Below are positions 25,253-35,844 of a DNA stretch of 43,581 nt, piece by piece. Source of the DNA: an uncultured Bradyrhizobium sp. GTDB taxonomy: Bacteria > Pseudomonadota > Alphaproteobacteria > Rhizobiales > Xanthobacteraceae. The position numbers were made by a program, and so were the translations under genes. The DNA lies in NCBI RefSeq assembly GCF_936943645.1, contig NZ_CAKZJO010000022.1, forward strand, positions 1 to 43,581, in the 5' to 3' direction. The stretch's first letter is position 1. Each line of letters starts with the position of its first letter. The notes under the pieces are model-generated. The model was not told where the DNA came from. It saw only the letters and a program-made list of their open reading frames with translations, and searched no databases.

Positions 25253-27586
25253 CTAGAACTTGACCGTCGCCGACAGCGACACGCGCCGCGCATCGCCGAT
25301 GGCGACGTTGAGATTGTTGACGGCCGAGGGATAATAGACGGTGTCGAACAGGTTCTTGACGTTGAACTGGTAGATGACCGGCGTGTTCTGGTGCTTCGTC
25401 TCGTAGGTCGCGAAGATGTCGGCGACCACATAGGACGGCAGGAAGAAGCTGTTGGTGGAGTCGCCGGGACGGTCGCCGACATAGCGCGCGCCGCCGCCGA
25501 CGCGGAGCTGGCCCGGCAAGGCCGTGCCGAAGTCGTAGACCAGATAGAGCGATGCGGTATTGAGGGCGACGTTCTGCAGCTTCCTGCCGAGCAGCGTCGC
25601 GTCCTCGGACGCCGTCACGCGTGCGTCGGTATAACCATAGCTGCCGATCAGCGCCCAGCTGTCGGTGAGACGTCCGGTGACGTCCAGCTCGACGCCGCGC
25701 GAGTGCGCGCGGCCGACAGTGTGGAGCTCCACCACGCCCGCACTGTTCGTCTTCGTCGTCTGCACGTTCTTCTTGTCGAGGTCGTAGAACGCCAGCGTGC
25801 CGGAAATGCGCTTGTTCAAGTCGAACTTGACGCCGGTCTCGTACGACACGCCCTCCTCGGGCGCGACGTTGGAGTCGATCACGACGCCGATCGGCGCAAT
25901 CGTCGAATTCGGCTTCAGCGATTGTGTGTAACTCGCATAGAGCGAGATCTGGTCGGTCAGCTTGAAGATGGCGCCGCCGAGGGGAAGCACCTTGTCCTGC
26001 GACACGTTGGTGTTGGTGACGAACGGCTTTCCGCGTCCGGCGATCTGGTCATAGTCCATGTAACGCGCGCCGCCGACCAGCGCGAAGCGTTCGGTCAGGT
26101 GCAGCGTGTCCTGGACGAACAGCGACCACTGCCCGAGCTTGTCAGTCTGGGCGCTGTCGGAGTTCGACACCGTCGTGCCGGGGCCGATCAGGCCGTAGAC
26201 GGGATTGTAGATGTTGATGGCGGGCGTTGCCTGACGGATCAGATTGTCGCGGTAGATGGTGCGATATTGACCGTCGCCGCCAAACACGACGTCGTTGCGC
26301 ATGTCGCCGAGCCAAAAGCTGCCGGAGATGTAGGACGTCCCGTAGCTGACATTGCTGAGCGACCCCTGCGTGCCGTCATTGCTGCGTTTCTCGGCGCCGG
26401 TGGTGAAATCGATGGCGGTGATGCGGAGCTGGTTGGCGCTGAAGGTTTCGGTGTTGTAGCTGTAGCCGGCGTAAAGCTTCCAGTCCTGGTTGAAGCGATG
26501 CTCGACCGAGGCCTGGAGCAGGTCGGACGTGCCCCATGTGTTGTTGAAGGGCTCGTCGAGCCGGCGCGTGGCGGGCACTGCGAGCGGCGCCTTGGTCACC
26601 GGGTTGAACGCCGTGCCGCGATCGAACGGGTAGACGAACTCGCGGTGCTCGTAGTTGAGCTGCACCGTGGTGTCCTTGCCGTACCAGGCCAGCGACGGCG
26701 CCACCAGCATCTCGCGATGGCGGCCGAAATTGCGCCAATAATCCTCGCTGACGCCGTAGCCGATAAAGCGGTAGGCAAGCCCCTGGTCGCCGATCGGACC
26801 GGTGACGTCGAGCAGGCCGTCGGCCCCGGTCTTCGAAGCATTGAAGGCCGAGCCGAGCAGCGTGACCGAGCCGCGCTGATAGAGCTCCGGCCGCTTGCTG
26901 ATGGTGTTGACGATGCCGCCGGGATCCATGATGCCGTAGAGCAGCGAGGCCGGCCCCTTCAGCACCTCGACACTTTCGACCGCGGGATTGAAGCTGCGAC
27001 CCTGCACCAGCGGCATGCCGTTGCGCATGATCGAGCCGTCGCGATTGTCGCCGAAGCCGCGGCGGATCACTGCGTCCTGGCTGCCGGCGAGCGTGTTGGT
27101 CTGGGTGATGCCGGAGACGTTGATGAGCGCATCGTCGATGTTGCGCGGAAGCTGGTCTTTCAGCACCTGCTCGGGCACGACGTTGACGGCCTGCGAGGTA
27201 TCGAGCGGCGAGGCGCCGCTGCGCAGCGTGCTCGCGCTCGGCATCGCGCGGTAGCCGAGCTTTGCCGCCTGTTGCGCCGCAGCCTCCGCGGCCGCGCGCT
27301 CCGAGGGCGTCGGCACGGCGGGGGCGGGATTGCTGGCGGGTTGGCGGCGTGCTGCGGCCTGCGTTCGGCGTGACGGCTGCTCCGACGCGCGCACCGGTTT
27401 GGACCGCGGCGCCGGCGCCTCCACTGTCACCGGCGGCAAAGCCGATTGCGCCTGTGCGCTCGTCGTGAGGGATGGAAGTTCGGCGAGCAGCACGGCTGCA
27501 CCGATGAGAAGACCTGCACGGCTCTCGCCGGCACGATGACGACGGCTGCCGTTACGCAGGCCATCCACGGAGGCACGCACTTTCAA
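25253..27586 (-). CDS. TonB-dependent siderophore receptor
   Basis: The 777-residue outer-membrane receptor has a signal sequence ending near AQAQS (about 46), a Pro/Arg-rich linker, a plug domain (about 120-240; PLDTSQAVNVVPEQVLKDQ, RGFGDNRDGSIMRNGMPLVQ, VEVLKGPASLLYGIMDPGG) and a 22-strand barrel ending in ...RVSLSATVKF with a C-terminal Phe. These features match the FhuA/FpvA siderophore group. It is the first gene of a unit with the PepSY protein, and an iron control element lies about 75-105 bp upstream. The exact siderophore cannot be read. Confidence 0.93.
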   Translation of the reverse strand: MKVRASVDGLRNGSRRHRAGESRAGLLIGAAVLLAELPSLTTSAQAQSALPPVTVEAPAPRSKPVRASEQPSRRTQAAARRQPASNPAPAVPTPSERAAAEAAAQQAAKLGYRAMPSASTLRSGASPLDTSQAVNVVPEQVLKDQLPRNIDDALINVSGITQTNTLAGSQDAVIRRGFGDNRDGSIMRNGMPLVQGRSFNPAVESVEVLKGPASLLYGIMDPGGIVNTISKRPELYQRGSVTLLGSAFNASKTGADGLLDVTGPIGDQGLAYRFIGYGVSEDYWRNFGRHREMLVAPSLAWYGKDTTVQLNYEHREFVYPFDRGTAFNPVTKAPLAVPATRRLDEPFNNTWGTSDLLQASVEHRFNQDWKLYAGYSYNTETFSANQLRITAIDFTTGAEKRSNDGTQGSLSNVSYGTSYISGSFWLGDMRNDVVFGGDGQYRTIYRDNLIRQATPAINIYNPVYGLIGPGTTVSNSDSAQTDKLGQWSLFVQDTLHLTERFALVGGARYMDYDQIAGRGKPFVTNTNVSQDKVLPLGGAIFKLTDQISLYASYTQSLKPNSTIAPIGVVIDSNVAPEEGVSYETGVKFDLNKRISGTLAFYDLDKKNVQTTKTNSAGVVELHTVGRAHSRGVELDVTGRLTDSWALIGSYGYTDARVTASEDATLLGRKLQNVALNTASLYLVYDFGTALPGQLRVGGGARYVGDRPGDSTNSFFLPSYVVADIFATYETKHQNTPVIYQFNVKNLFDTVYYPSAVNNLNVAIGDARRVSLSATVKF

Positions 27587-27658
27587 TCCACTTCACGTCA
27601 CGAACATTGAAGTGTGCGCGTGTAACAGCGGTCGGGATCGAGGAGAACCGTAGTGGAG

Positions 27659-27690
27659 CTTGAATCGCTCTAGTGTGGAATCGTTCTAAC
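27659..27690 (-). promoter_or_regulatory. iron control element (Irr/ICE-like), two tandem half-copies
   Basis: On the minus strand GTTAGAACGATTCCA (27676-27690) is followed by CTAGAGCGATTCAAG (27659-27673). Both resemble the rhizobial iron control element core (TTAGAA-C.ATTCTAA) bound by Irr. They lie 73-104 bp before the TonB receptor start, so Irr probably sets expression of the iron-uptake unit. The motif is seen; the binding is inferred. Confidence 0.65.
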
Positions 27691-27789
27691 GAAAGATCGA
27701 CCAGCAACGGCAATCATGAATTGCCGTCATGCCGCGCGCGACACGCTGCGCGCGAATTCGCCGCAACGTGCCGCTACGTGATCGCGATC

Positions 27790-28677
27790 TCAGGCGACGG
27801 CGGGAGCCGTCAACTCGTCGAGCTTGCGCTTGAGCGCAGCGCCGTCGGACGATGCGCGGAGCGGCGGGCGCACGCGCTGCCAGGCGGCATCGCCGGTTTG
27901 TGCCGCAAGGATGGCTTTCAGCGTCGCAGTGAAAGATGGCGTCTTCAGCACGATATCGATCGCAGCCTGCATGCGCGCCTCGACATTCTTGCCGTCGACC
28001 ATGCCCTTGACCAGCTCGGGCACGGCATTGGCCATGCCGCAGATGGTGCCGGCACCGCCCGCCGCGATCGCGCGGGTGATGTCGGCTTCATTGCCGACGG
28101 TGATGGCGAGTTCGGGAGCGGCAGCGCGGAAGGCCTGGAACTGCTTGAAGTCGCCGCTGGAGTCCTTCAGGCCGGCGATCACCTTGCCGTAACGCTTGCG
28201 CAGGTTGGCGGCGACGCTGGTCGGGATCGCGACGCCCGACATCTGCGGAATATGATAGAGATAGGCGCGCAGCCGGTCGTCAGCGACACCGTCGATGATC
28301 GCAGCGAACGCATCCTCGATACCTTCGGGCGAGACGCCGCGGTCGAAATAGGGCGGCAGCACCAGCACGTGACGGAGGCCGAGGCCGAGCACGGCGCGCG
28401 AGAGTGCGATGCTGTCGGTGATCGCGGGGAAGCCGCCACCGATGCCGATGCGTTCCGGCGCGACGCCTGCCTTGAGCACGGCTTCGATGGTCGCGATGCG
28501 CTCGCTGACATTAAAGGAGGTGCCCTCGCCGGTGGTGCCGAACAGCACGATGCCGTCGACGCCCTTGCCGAAGAGCTGTCTGGCGTGAGCTGCGAGCTTT
28601 GCCGAATCCACGCTGCCGTCGGCCGCCAGCGGCGTCGCCGACGCCACCCAGAACCCGCGAATTGCCTCGGTCATCAC
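27790..28677 (-). CDS. DapA-family lyase with canonical active-site motifs
   Basis: The 295-residue class I aldolase has GTTGEG (47-52), the catalytic Tyr141 in YLYHIPQ and Schiff-base K171 in AGLKDSSGD. All key residues of the dihydrodipicolinate synthase/KDG aldolase family are present. It is divergent from an FAD-linked 2-hydroxyacid dehydrogenase and a GntR regulator, so it more likely acts in sugar-acid or keto-acid breakdown than in lysine synthesis. The start is MMTEAIRGF at 28677; the second Met (28674) is equally good. It shares the 177-bp intergenic region that contains a candidate operator. Confidence 0.87.
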   Translation of the reverse strand: MMTEAIRGFWVASATPLAADGSVDSAKLAAHARQLFGKGVDGIVLFGTTGEGTSFNVSERIATIEAVLKAGVAPERIGIGGGFPAITDSIALSRAVLGLGLRHVLVLPPYFDRGVSPEGIEDAFAAIIDGVADDRLRAYLYHIPQMSGVAIPTSVAANLRKRYGKVIAGLKDSSGDFKQFQAFRAAAPELAITVGNEADITRAIAAGGAGTICGMANAVPELVKGMVDGKNVEARMQAAIDIVLKTPSFTATLKAILAAQTGDAAWQRVRPPLRASSDGAALKRKLDELTAPAVA

Positions 28678-28767
28678 ACTGCCCTTTGTTCCGACCCGGA
28701 ACTAAGCCTCTGATCTCAAACGACCTTACGAAGCCCTGCCGAGTCCTGTTTTTGCTTTACTTTTTAC

Positions 28768-28786
28768 CTTGTACCTTACATACAAG
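28768..28786. promoter_or_regulatory. inverted repeat CTTGTA-N7-TACAAG, candidate GntR operator
   Basis: CTTGTA (28768-28773) and TACAAG (28781-28786) are exact reverse complements, in an A/T-rich stretch between the divergent lyase and dehydrogenase genes. FCD-type GntR regulators bind TTGTA-TACAA-like sites, and such a regulator gene lies two genes downstream. Confidence 0.6.
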
Positions 28787-28854
28787 AGTGACGCAAACCC
28801 TTTCCGCCGTCACGGCGCGCAAATGGCGCAGCCAGATCTTGAAGGAGGTCTCGC

Positions 28855-30267
28855 ATGAACATGGCGACCGCCATCGGGCGCCCCGACCAATTGCTCGGCG
28901 CCCTCCGCGACAAGCTCGGCGCAGCCGCGGTGCTGGTCGGCACCGACGTACCCGCGCGCAATTGCAACGACTGGAGCGCGAGCCTGCCGCAGACGCCGCT
29001 CGCGGTGATCCGCCCCGTGGACGCGCAAGGCGTTGCCGATGCGGTTCTGACCTGCCGGCAGGCGCGTCTGCCGTTCGTGCCGCAGGGTGGACTGACCGGC
29101 CTGTGCCGCGGCGCCTCGCCCGAAGCCGGCTGGGTTGCGATCTCGCTGGAGCGCATGACCGGCATCGAGGAGATCGACCCCGCGTCGATGACGATGACGG
29201 TGAAATCAGGCACGCCGCTGGAGACGATCCAGAAGGCCGCGGACGAGGCCGGCTTCTTCTTTCCCCTCGATCTCGGCTCGCGCGGCTCCTGCGCGATCGG
29301 CGGCAATCTCTCGACCAATGCCGGCGGCAACCGCGTGATCCGCTACGGCATGACGCGCGAGCTGGTACTCGGTCTCGAAGTCGTGCTGCCGGACGGCACG
29401 ATCATCACTGGCCTCAACAAGCTGATGAAGAACAATGCCGGCTATGACCTCAAGCACCTCTTCATCGGTTCGGAAGGCACGCTCGGCATCATCACCCGCG
29501 TGGTGCTGAAACTGTTCCCGAAGCCGCGCTCGACCATGGCGGCGCTCTGCGCGCTGAAGGACTACGCTGCGGTGATCGCGCTGCTCGGCGCGGCGCGCAG
29601 CGGGCTCGGCCCGTTGCTGTCGGCCTTCGAGGTGATGTGGCCGGACTATTGGGACGTGATCACGACCCGCGCCGGCGTGAAGCCGCCGGTCGCCGCAGGC
29701 CACGGTCTCTACGTGCTGGTGGAAGCACAAGGCACCGACGAGAGCGTCGATGCGCCGCGCTTCCAGGCCTGGCTCGAGGAGCTGATGGAGCGTGGGCTGC
29801 TGGCAGATGCCGCCGTGGCGCAATCGCTGGCGCAGACGCAAAGCTTCTGGCGCGTGCGCGACATCTGCGCCGAGTTCGGCCAGGTGCTGGGCCCGCACAT
29901 CTCCTACGACATCGGCCTTGCGGTCGCGCGGATGGACGAGTTCGTCACCCGCTGCAAGGCGGCGCTCGCTGACGGCATCAAGGGTTGCGAGAGCGTCTAT
30001 TACGGCCATATCGGCGACGGCAATCTGCACCTCGTCTCCTGGGTCACCGGCCTTCCCGTCGAGCAGCAGCCGAAGGAGGAGATGGACGCGATCATCTATG
30101 GCCTCGTCCGCGAGCTCGGCGGCAGCGTCTCCGCCGAGCACGGCATCGGCACCCTGAAGAAGAAATGGCTGGGCCATGCGAGGAGCGAGCCCGAGATCGC
30201 GCTGATGCGGACGCTGAAGGCCGCGCTCGATCCCGACCACCTGCTCAATCCCGGCAAGGTGGTCTGA
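28855..30267 (+). CDS. FAD-binding 2-hydroxyacid dehydrogenase (GlcD/D2HGDH-like)
   Basis: The 470-residue flavoprotein has a PCMH-type FAD domain (about 40-220; LPFVPQGGLTGLCRGA, GGNLSTNAGGNRVIRYGMTRELVLGLEVVLPDG) and a C-terminal FAD-oxidase domain (HIGDGNLHL, SAEHGIGTLKKKWL, DPDHLLNPGKVV). The family oxidises D-2-hydroxyacids such as D-2-hydroxyglutarate, D-lactate or glycolate and passes electrons to the respiratory chain. A GGAGG site (28843-28847) lies just upstream. A GntR regulator follows after 9 nt. With the divergent lyase it suggests a small regulon for a hydroxy- or keto-acid; the substrate is not determinable here. Confidence 0.9.
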   Translation: MNMATAIGRPDQLLGALRDKLGAAAVLVGTDVPARNCNDWSASLPQTPLAVIRPVDAQGVADAVLTCRQARLPFVPQGGLTGLCRGASPEAGWVAISLERMTGIEEIDPASMTMTVKSGTPLETIQKAADEAGFFFPLDLGSRGSCAIGGNLSTNAGGNRVIRYGMTRELVLGLEVVLPDGTIITGLNKLMKNNAGYDLKHLFIGSEGTLGIITRVVLKLFPKPRSTMAALCALKDYAAVIALLGAARSGLGPLLSAFEVMWPDYWDVITTRAGVKPPVAAGHGLYVLVEAQGTDESVDAPRFQAWLEELMERGLLADAAVAQSLAQTQSFWRVRDICAEFGQVLGPHISYDIGLAVARMDEFVTRCKAALADGIKGCESVYYGHIGDGNLHLVSWVTGLPVEQQPKEEMDAIIYGLVRELGGSVSAEHGIGTLKKKWLGHARSEPEIALMRTLKAALDPDHLLNPGKVV

Positions 30268-30276
30268 GAGCTGAAG

Positions 30277-30957
30277 ATGCGATCGCTCAAGCTCGACACG
30301 CCGAAATCGCTGTCGCAGCGCGTGATGCAGCGGCTGCGTCAGGCGATCATCGACGGCGAGTTCGCGCTTGGAGCTGCCATCTCCGAGGAGATGGTGGCGA
30401 ACTCCTTCGGCGTCAGCCGCACGCCGGTGCGCGAGGCGATGGGCCAGTTGCAGGCGCAGGGCCTCGTCGTGATCCGTCCGCAGGTCGGCAGCTTCGTCTT
30501 TACGCCGAGCGCGGAGGATATCCATGCGCTCTGCACCTTCCGCATCGCGCTGGAGCCGAAAGCCGCAGAGCTCGCTTATCGCCACGACCGCGACGGCGCT
30601 GTCGCGTCGATGAGCGAGGCGATCGCCGCGATGGAGCCGGCCGTCGCGGCAAAAGACAACATCGCCTATGGCCGCGCCGATGCGGCCTTCCACGAGGCTC
30701 TGTTCGTCCATTGCGGCAACCGCTATCTGGCCGAATCCTACCAGCTGGTCTCCGGCCGCGTCGCCGCGCTCCGCACCAATCTGACCTCACCGATCGACGT
30801 TCGCACCCGCTCGTCCTTCGACGAGCACCGCAAGCTGCTCGACCTGTTCGCGCGCGGCGAGTTCACCGCGTTCGAAGCGTTGATGACGACGCACATCACC
30901 AATTCGGGCCTGGTCTATGCCAAGGCTTTGAAGGTGGAGACGGCGAAAGCGGATTGA
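30277..30957 (+). CDS. GntR-family regulator, FCD subclass
   Basis: The 226-residue protein has an N-terminal winged helix (LSQRVMQRLRQAIIDGEFALGAAISEEMVANSFGVSRTPVREAMGQLQAQGLV) and an all-helical FCD domain (about 85-220) with D/H residues that usually bind a metal. It follows the dehydrogenase gene by 9 nt and probably regulates it and the divergent lyase through 28768-28786. It is complete, and converges on a small gene. Confidence 0.9.
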   Translation: MRSLKLDTPKSLSQRVMQRLRQAIIDGEFALGAAISEEMVANSFGVSRTPVREAMGQLQAQGLVVIRPQVGSFVFTPSAEDIHALCTFRIALEPKAAELAYRHDRDGAVASMSEAIAAMEPAVAAKDNIAYGRADAAFHEALFVHCGNRYLAESYQLVSGRVAALRTNLTSPIDVRTRSSFDEHRKLLDLFARGEFTAFEALMTTHITNSGLVYAKALKVETAKAD

Positions 30958-30963
30958 ACGCGG

Positions 30964-31128
30964 CTATTTCGCGTCCTTCGAGCCCGGCCTGTCCAGGAAA
31001 TCCAGCGCCGTGTTGATCTGTTCGAGCTGGTGCTCGATCCTGTCGCGATCCTCGACCGATGGCGCCTTTTCGAGCTGCTCCACGAGCTTCTGCTTTCGCG
31101 ACAGCAGGTTCTCTATGACTGTACTCAC
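30964..31128 (-). CDS. small coiled-coil protein of unknown function
   Basis: The 54-residue product is mostly charged helix with heptad-like spacing (LLSRKQKLVEQLEKAPSVEDRDRIEHQLEQINTALDFL). I do not recognise it. The GTG at 31128 is preferred because GGGGGAG stands just before it; an ATG at 31155 would add nine residues and has no visible ribosome site. It lies convergent to the GntR gene with 6 nt between the stops. Being short, it could be nonfunctional, but its helix pattern looks selected. Confidence 0.6.
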   Translation of the reverse strand: MSTVIENLLSRKQKLVEQLEKAPSVEDRDRIEHQLEQINTALDFLDRPGSKDAK

Positions 31129-31254
31129 AGCTCCCCCATCGCCAGAGGCGAACATTTGCGAGCGCGCGCGAGCCGGGCCCGCCGCAGCCCTCCATCAGAA
31201 TGTTCGCGAGGACGGATGGTTCCTGCGAATGAACCGGGATGTGTGCGGATGGAA

Positions 31255-32211
31255 CTAGCGCCGCAGGCTGGCCCAGACCCCGCCCAGAATCAGCAGGCCG
31301 CCGAACAGGTGAATCAGTTTCGGCGGCTCTCCGAGGATCGCGAAAGACAGTAGCGCGCTCGCGATCGGCCCGAGATAGAGCACGAGCGAGGTCCGCACCG
31401 ATCCGAACCTGCCGCCGAGCCAGGCAAAGCCGGCATAGGCGAGCAGGCCGGGAACGATGCCGGCAAAGACATAGGCCGACAGCGCCTTGGTGCTGAAGAC
31501 CTGGGCCGGCATTGCCCACATCTCCATGGCCGCTGGTGGCAGCGAGAACAGCGCGCCGGCGCCCGAGAACAGGCTGATGCGCGCGAGCAGGGACGCCTTG
31601 GGCGCGGCGCGCGATTGCAGCAGCGTATAGCCGGACCAGCCGAGCATCGCGATCACGACGAGCCCGTCGCCCGCCACGGTCTGAAGCTCGATCAGCGTCT
31701 GCGGATGGCCGCCGGAGATGATGAGCAGCGCACCGGCGAGCGCCAGCGCCGTGCCGAACCATTGCAGCGGGCCGACATGCTCGATGCCGCGCAGGGCCGA
31801 GATCAGCAGCACCGTGATCGGCGACAGCGCCATGATCAGCGCGATGTGGATCGCCGTCGTCGACACGCCCGCGGCATAGACCGGCCCGCCGCACAGGAAC
31901 ATGCCCATGAAGCCGGCCGCGAGGATCGGCCAGATGTTTCGGCCGAGCGGCACGCGGCCATTGCGGATCTCTCGAAGCGCGATCGGCGCGAGCCCGATAG
32001 CGACGATGCTCCAGCGGAAGAAGGCGAGCGCGAAGGGCGGGACGGAGCCGGCAAGCCCGCGCGCCAGAACCTGGTTGGAGGCTTGCGCGGTCGCGACCAG
32101 GATGAAGCCGACCAGTGCGATCACACCTAGCCAGGCGCCCGTGGACGGCGATACGCCGGCAATCGTGCGATGACCGCCGTCAGAGGTTTCCTTGCCCGTT
32201 GCCTCGCCCAT
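31255..32211 (-). CDS. EamA-family (DMT) transporter
   Basis: The 318-residue inner-membrane protein has ten hydrophobic segments forming two EamA repeats, the first about 28-155 and the second about 175-315. The conserved Pro/Gly-rich ends are seen (PPFALAFFRWSIVAIGL; LYLGPIASALLSFAILGEPP). The family exports amino acids, metabolites or drugs; the substrate is unknown. The start at 32211 lies within the end of a small membrane-protein gene (32-nt overlap); no later Met preserves the first helix. Confidence 0.9.
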   Translation of the reverse strand: MGEATGKETSDGGHRTIAGVSPSTGAWLGVIALVGFILVATAQASNQVLARGLAGSVPPFALAFFRWSIVAIGLAPIALREIRNGRVPLGRNIWPILAAGFMGMFLCGGPVYAAGVSTTAIHIALIMALSPITVLLISALRGIEHVGPLQWFGTALALAGALLIISGGHPQTLIELQTVAGDGLVVIAMLGWSGYTLLQSRAAPKASLLARISLFSGAGALFSLPPAAMEMWAMPAQVFSTKALSAYVFAGIVPGLLAYAGFAWLGGRFGSVRTSLVLYLGPIASALLSFAILGEPPKLIHLFGGLLILGGVWASLRR

Positions 32212-32479
32212 GGATCAATCGGATATCCGATGTCAGCCGCGGTGAGAACCCCGAGGACGGATCAGTGACATGCATATGCGGCACGCGCGCCATTCCGGAA
32301 GGCGCGGACACGCTCGCGAGCAGCACCGGAACGTTGGGGGTGCGGGTGAGCGACACCGAGAACACCGCCAGCAGCGCGCACAGCATGCAGAGCCTCATCC
32401 GCACCGTCCTGCGATCGGTGATCGGCAGGAACAGGAAAAACAGCATCGCCAGGATCAGCAGCGCATCGATCAGAAACAT
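32180..32479 (-). CDS. small membrane protein of unknown function
   Basis: The 99-residue product begins with two hydrophobic helices (MFLIDALLILAMLFFLFLPI and MRLCMLCALLAVFSVSL) followed by a soluble tail (about 50-99). I do not recognise it. Its 3' end overlaps the start of the EamA gene by 32 nt, so the tail may be less meaningful than the helices. A GGAG-type site precedes the ATG (AAGGGAGATGACCC). Confidence 0.6.
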   Translation of the reverse strand: MFLIDALLILAMLFFLFLPITDRRTVRMRLCMLCALLAVFSVSLTRTPNVPVLLASVSAPSGMARVPHMHVTDPSSGFSPRLTSDIRLIHGRGNGQGNL

Positions 32480-32671
32480 GGGTCATCTCCCTTGAAGTTC
32501 GAGGGGAGGATGACGCGCCGTGGCCGACGGGACTGTGGACGGCGTCACAGTGCCGGAGCCGGCCGTCCGCGCCTTATGGAGCCGAATTGAGCACCATTAG
32601 GGAACCCTGATCGCGAAGTTGGCATCGCGGCCGGTTGTATTCGGAAGCCCGGAGTCCTATGCCTACGCCCC

Positions 32672-34692
<2,021 letters not shown>

Positions 34693-34693
<1 letters not shown>

Positions 34694-34706
34694 CGGCGCA
34701 AGCCGC
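34693..34706. terminator. short hairpin between convergent genes
   Basis: GCGGC (34693-34697), loop GCAA, GCCGC (34702-34706) sit in the 16-bp gap between the converging YgiQ and ABM-fold genes. The stem is only 5 bp with no T-run, so this is a weak call. Confidence 0.35.
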
Positions 34707-34709
34707 CCG

Positions 34710-35003
34710 CTAGAGATCGAGCACGACTGCTCCCGACACGGCATCCGTGACGCCGCGTCCGTGGCCCTGCTCCTCGAGCACCGACCTGAAACTGTCGAGC
34801 GTCTTGATCATCGCGGGGCGCGCCGCAACCATTGCCTCCTGGCTGGCCCAGGTGCCGATCAGGCAGAAGGCCTGCTCGCCGGTCTTGATGATGACGCCAT
34901 GTTCGAGGCCGGGCCATTTCGCCTTGCCGCCCCGGTGCGCATCGAGGAAGGCGGCTTCCTCGCCCTGCTTCACTTTGAACCTCACCACATTGTAAACCTG
35001 CAT
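34710..35003 (-). CDS. small ABM-superfamily (antibiotic biosynthesis monooxygenase-like) protein
   Basis: The 97-residue protein has the dimeric alpha/beta-barrel pattern: MQVYNVVRFKVKQGEEAAFLDAH..., then WPGLEHGVIIKTGEQAFCLIGTWASQEAM and a final helix. Related small proteins act as monooxygenases, haem-degrading enzymes or stress proteins; the function here is unknown. The start at 35003 is supported by an excellent GGAGG site 7 nt upstream. Longer frames upstream have no ribosome site. Confidence 0.75.
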   Translation of the reverse strand: MQVYNVVRFKVKQGEEAAFLDAHRGGKAKWPGLEHGVIIKTGEQAFCLIGTWASQEAMVAARPAMIKTLDSFRSVLEEQGHGRGVTDAVSGAVVLDL

Positions 35004-35323
35004 AACGCGCCTCCAAAAAATGGACTGATGAAATTGGGCGCCGCGCGAGCGACAGGACGAAAAGTCCATACGGCCGCCCGGACCAAATGGTGCTCCTCGC
35101 GGGTGGGGCCGTCACCGCGACAAAACAGCATGGCGAGCCCGGCTGCCAAACCAAAAATGTCGAAAACAACCCCATGCACAGTAGACGGCATGAGCGGGAT
35201 CAATGGGTTAGAGGACGTGCAAAACGCGCGATGAGCGGTGCGAGGACGAGTTGCTCCGCCGGGCAAAACAGCCGTGTGACGGCATTATCGGGGAACCACG
35301 CGCGCTGACGTCGGCAAAATCGC
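35004..35323. other. intergenic region without a convincing gene
   Basis: About 320 bp between the leftward ABM gene and the Rrf2 gene. Open frames exist on both strands but have no family resemblance and no good ribosome sites. It probably holds the ABM promoter. Confidence 0.5.
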
Positions 35324-35339
35324 TTGACCTCCCGGCTAT

Positions 35340-35362
35340 CATGTAACATGTATAGTTACATG
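35340..35362. promoter_or_regulatory. palindrome CATGTAAC-N7-GTTACATG at the rrf2 start
   Basis: CATGTAAC (35340-35347) and GTTACATG (35355-35362) are exact reverse complements. The site covers the possible -10 (TATAGT, 35351-35356) downstream of TTGACC (35324-35329) and includes the chosen start codon. It is the likely autoregulatory operator of the Rrf2 protein. Confidence 0.7.
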
Positions 35363-35818
35363 AAACGAGACAGCCGATTATCCGGCGTGCTGCACGTTCT
35401 CCTGCACATGGCGCAGCAGCCGGGACCTTTCACATCCGAGACTCTGGCGAAAGCCATGGACACCAATCCCGTGGTGATCCGGCGCATCATGGCGGGTCTG
35501 CGGGAGCTTGGTTACGTCCACTCCGAGAGGGGGCACGGCGGTGGCTGGACGCTTGCCTGCGACCTGTCGAAGGTGACGCTGCGCGACGTCTATGCCGCGC
35601 TCGGCAGCCCGTCGCTGCTGGCGATGGGCAACCGGACCGAGGCGCCCGGCTGTCTCGTCGAGCAGGCTGTCAACGCCGCGCTCGCTCAGGCCTTTGGCGA
35701 TGCCGAGGCCTTGCTGCTGTCGCGCCTCGGCGAGGTGACGCTGGCGATGCTGAGCGATGATCTCCGCAAGCGGCTCGGGTCGCGAAAGATCCACGACATC
35801 AGTGCGCATCGCGCGTGA
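35360..35818 (+). CDS. Rrf2-family transcriptional regulator
   Basis: The 152-residue protein has the Rrf2 winged helix ([81 protein letters not shown]). Only isolated cysteines are seen (C90-type in LAC, and GCLVEQ), so it lacks the three-Cys iron-sulfur set of IscR/NsrR. It may sense redox or a small molecule. The start at 35360 begins the conserved domain; 35348 is an alternative. The methyltransferase gene follows at once and is probably its target. Confidence 0.88.
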   Translation: MKRDSRLSGVLHVLLHMAQQPGPFTSETLAKAMDTNPVVIRRIMAGLRELGYVHSERGHGGGWTLACDLSKVTLRDVYAALGSPSLLAMGNRTEAPGCLVEQAVNAALAQAFGDAEALLLSRLGEVTLAMLSDDLRKRLGSRKIHDISAHRA

Positions 35819-35844
35819 CCAGCTCCATTCACGGGGACGACATC

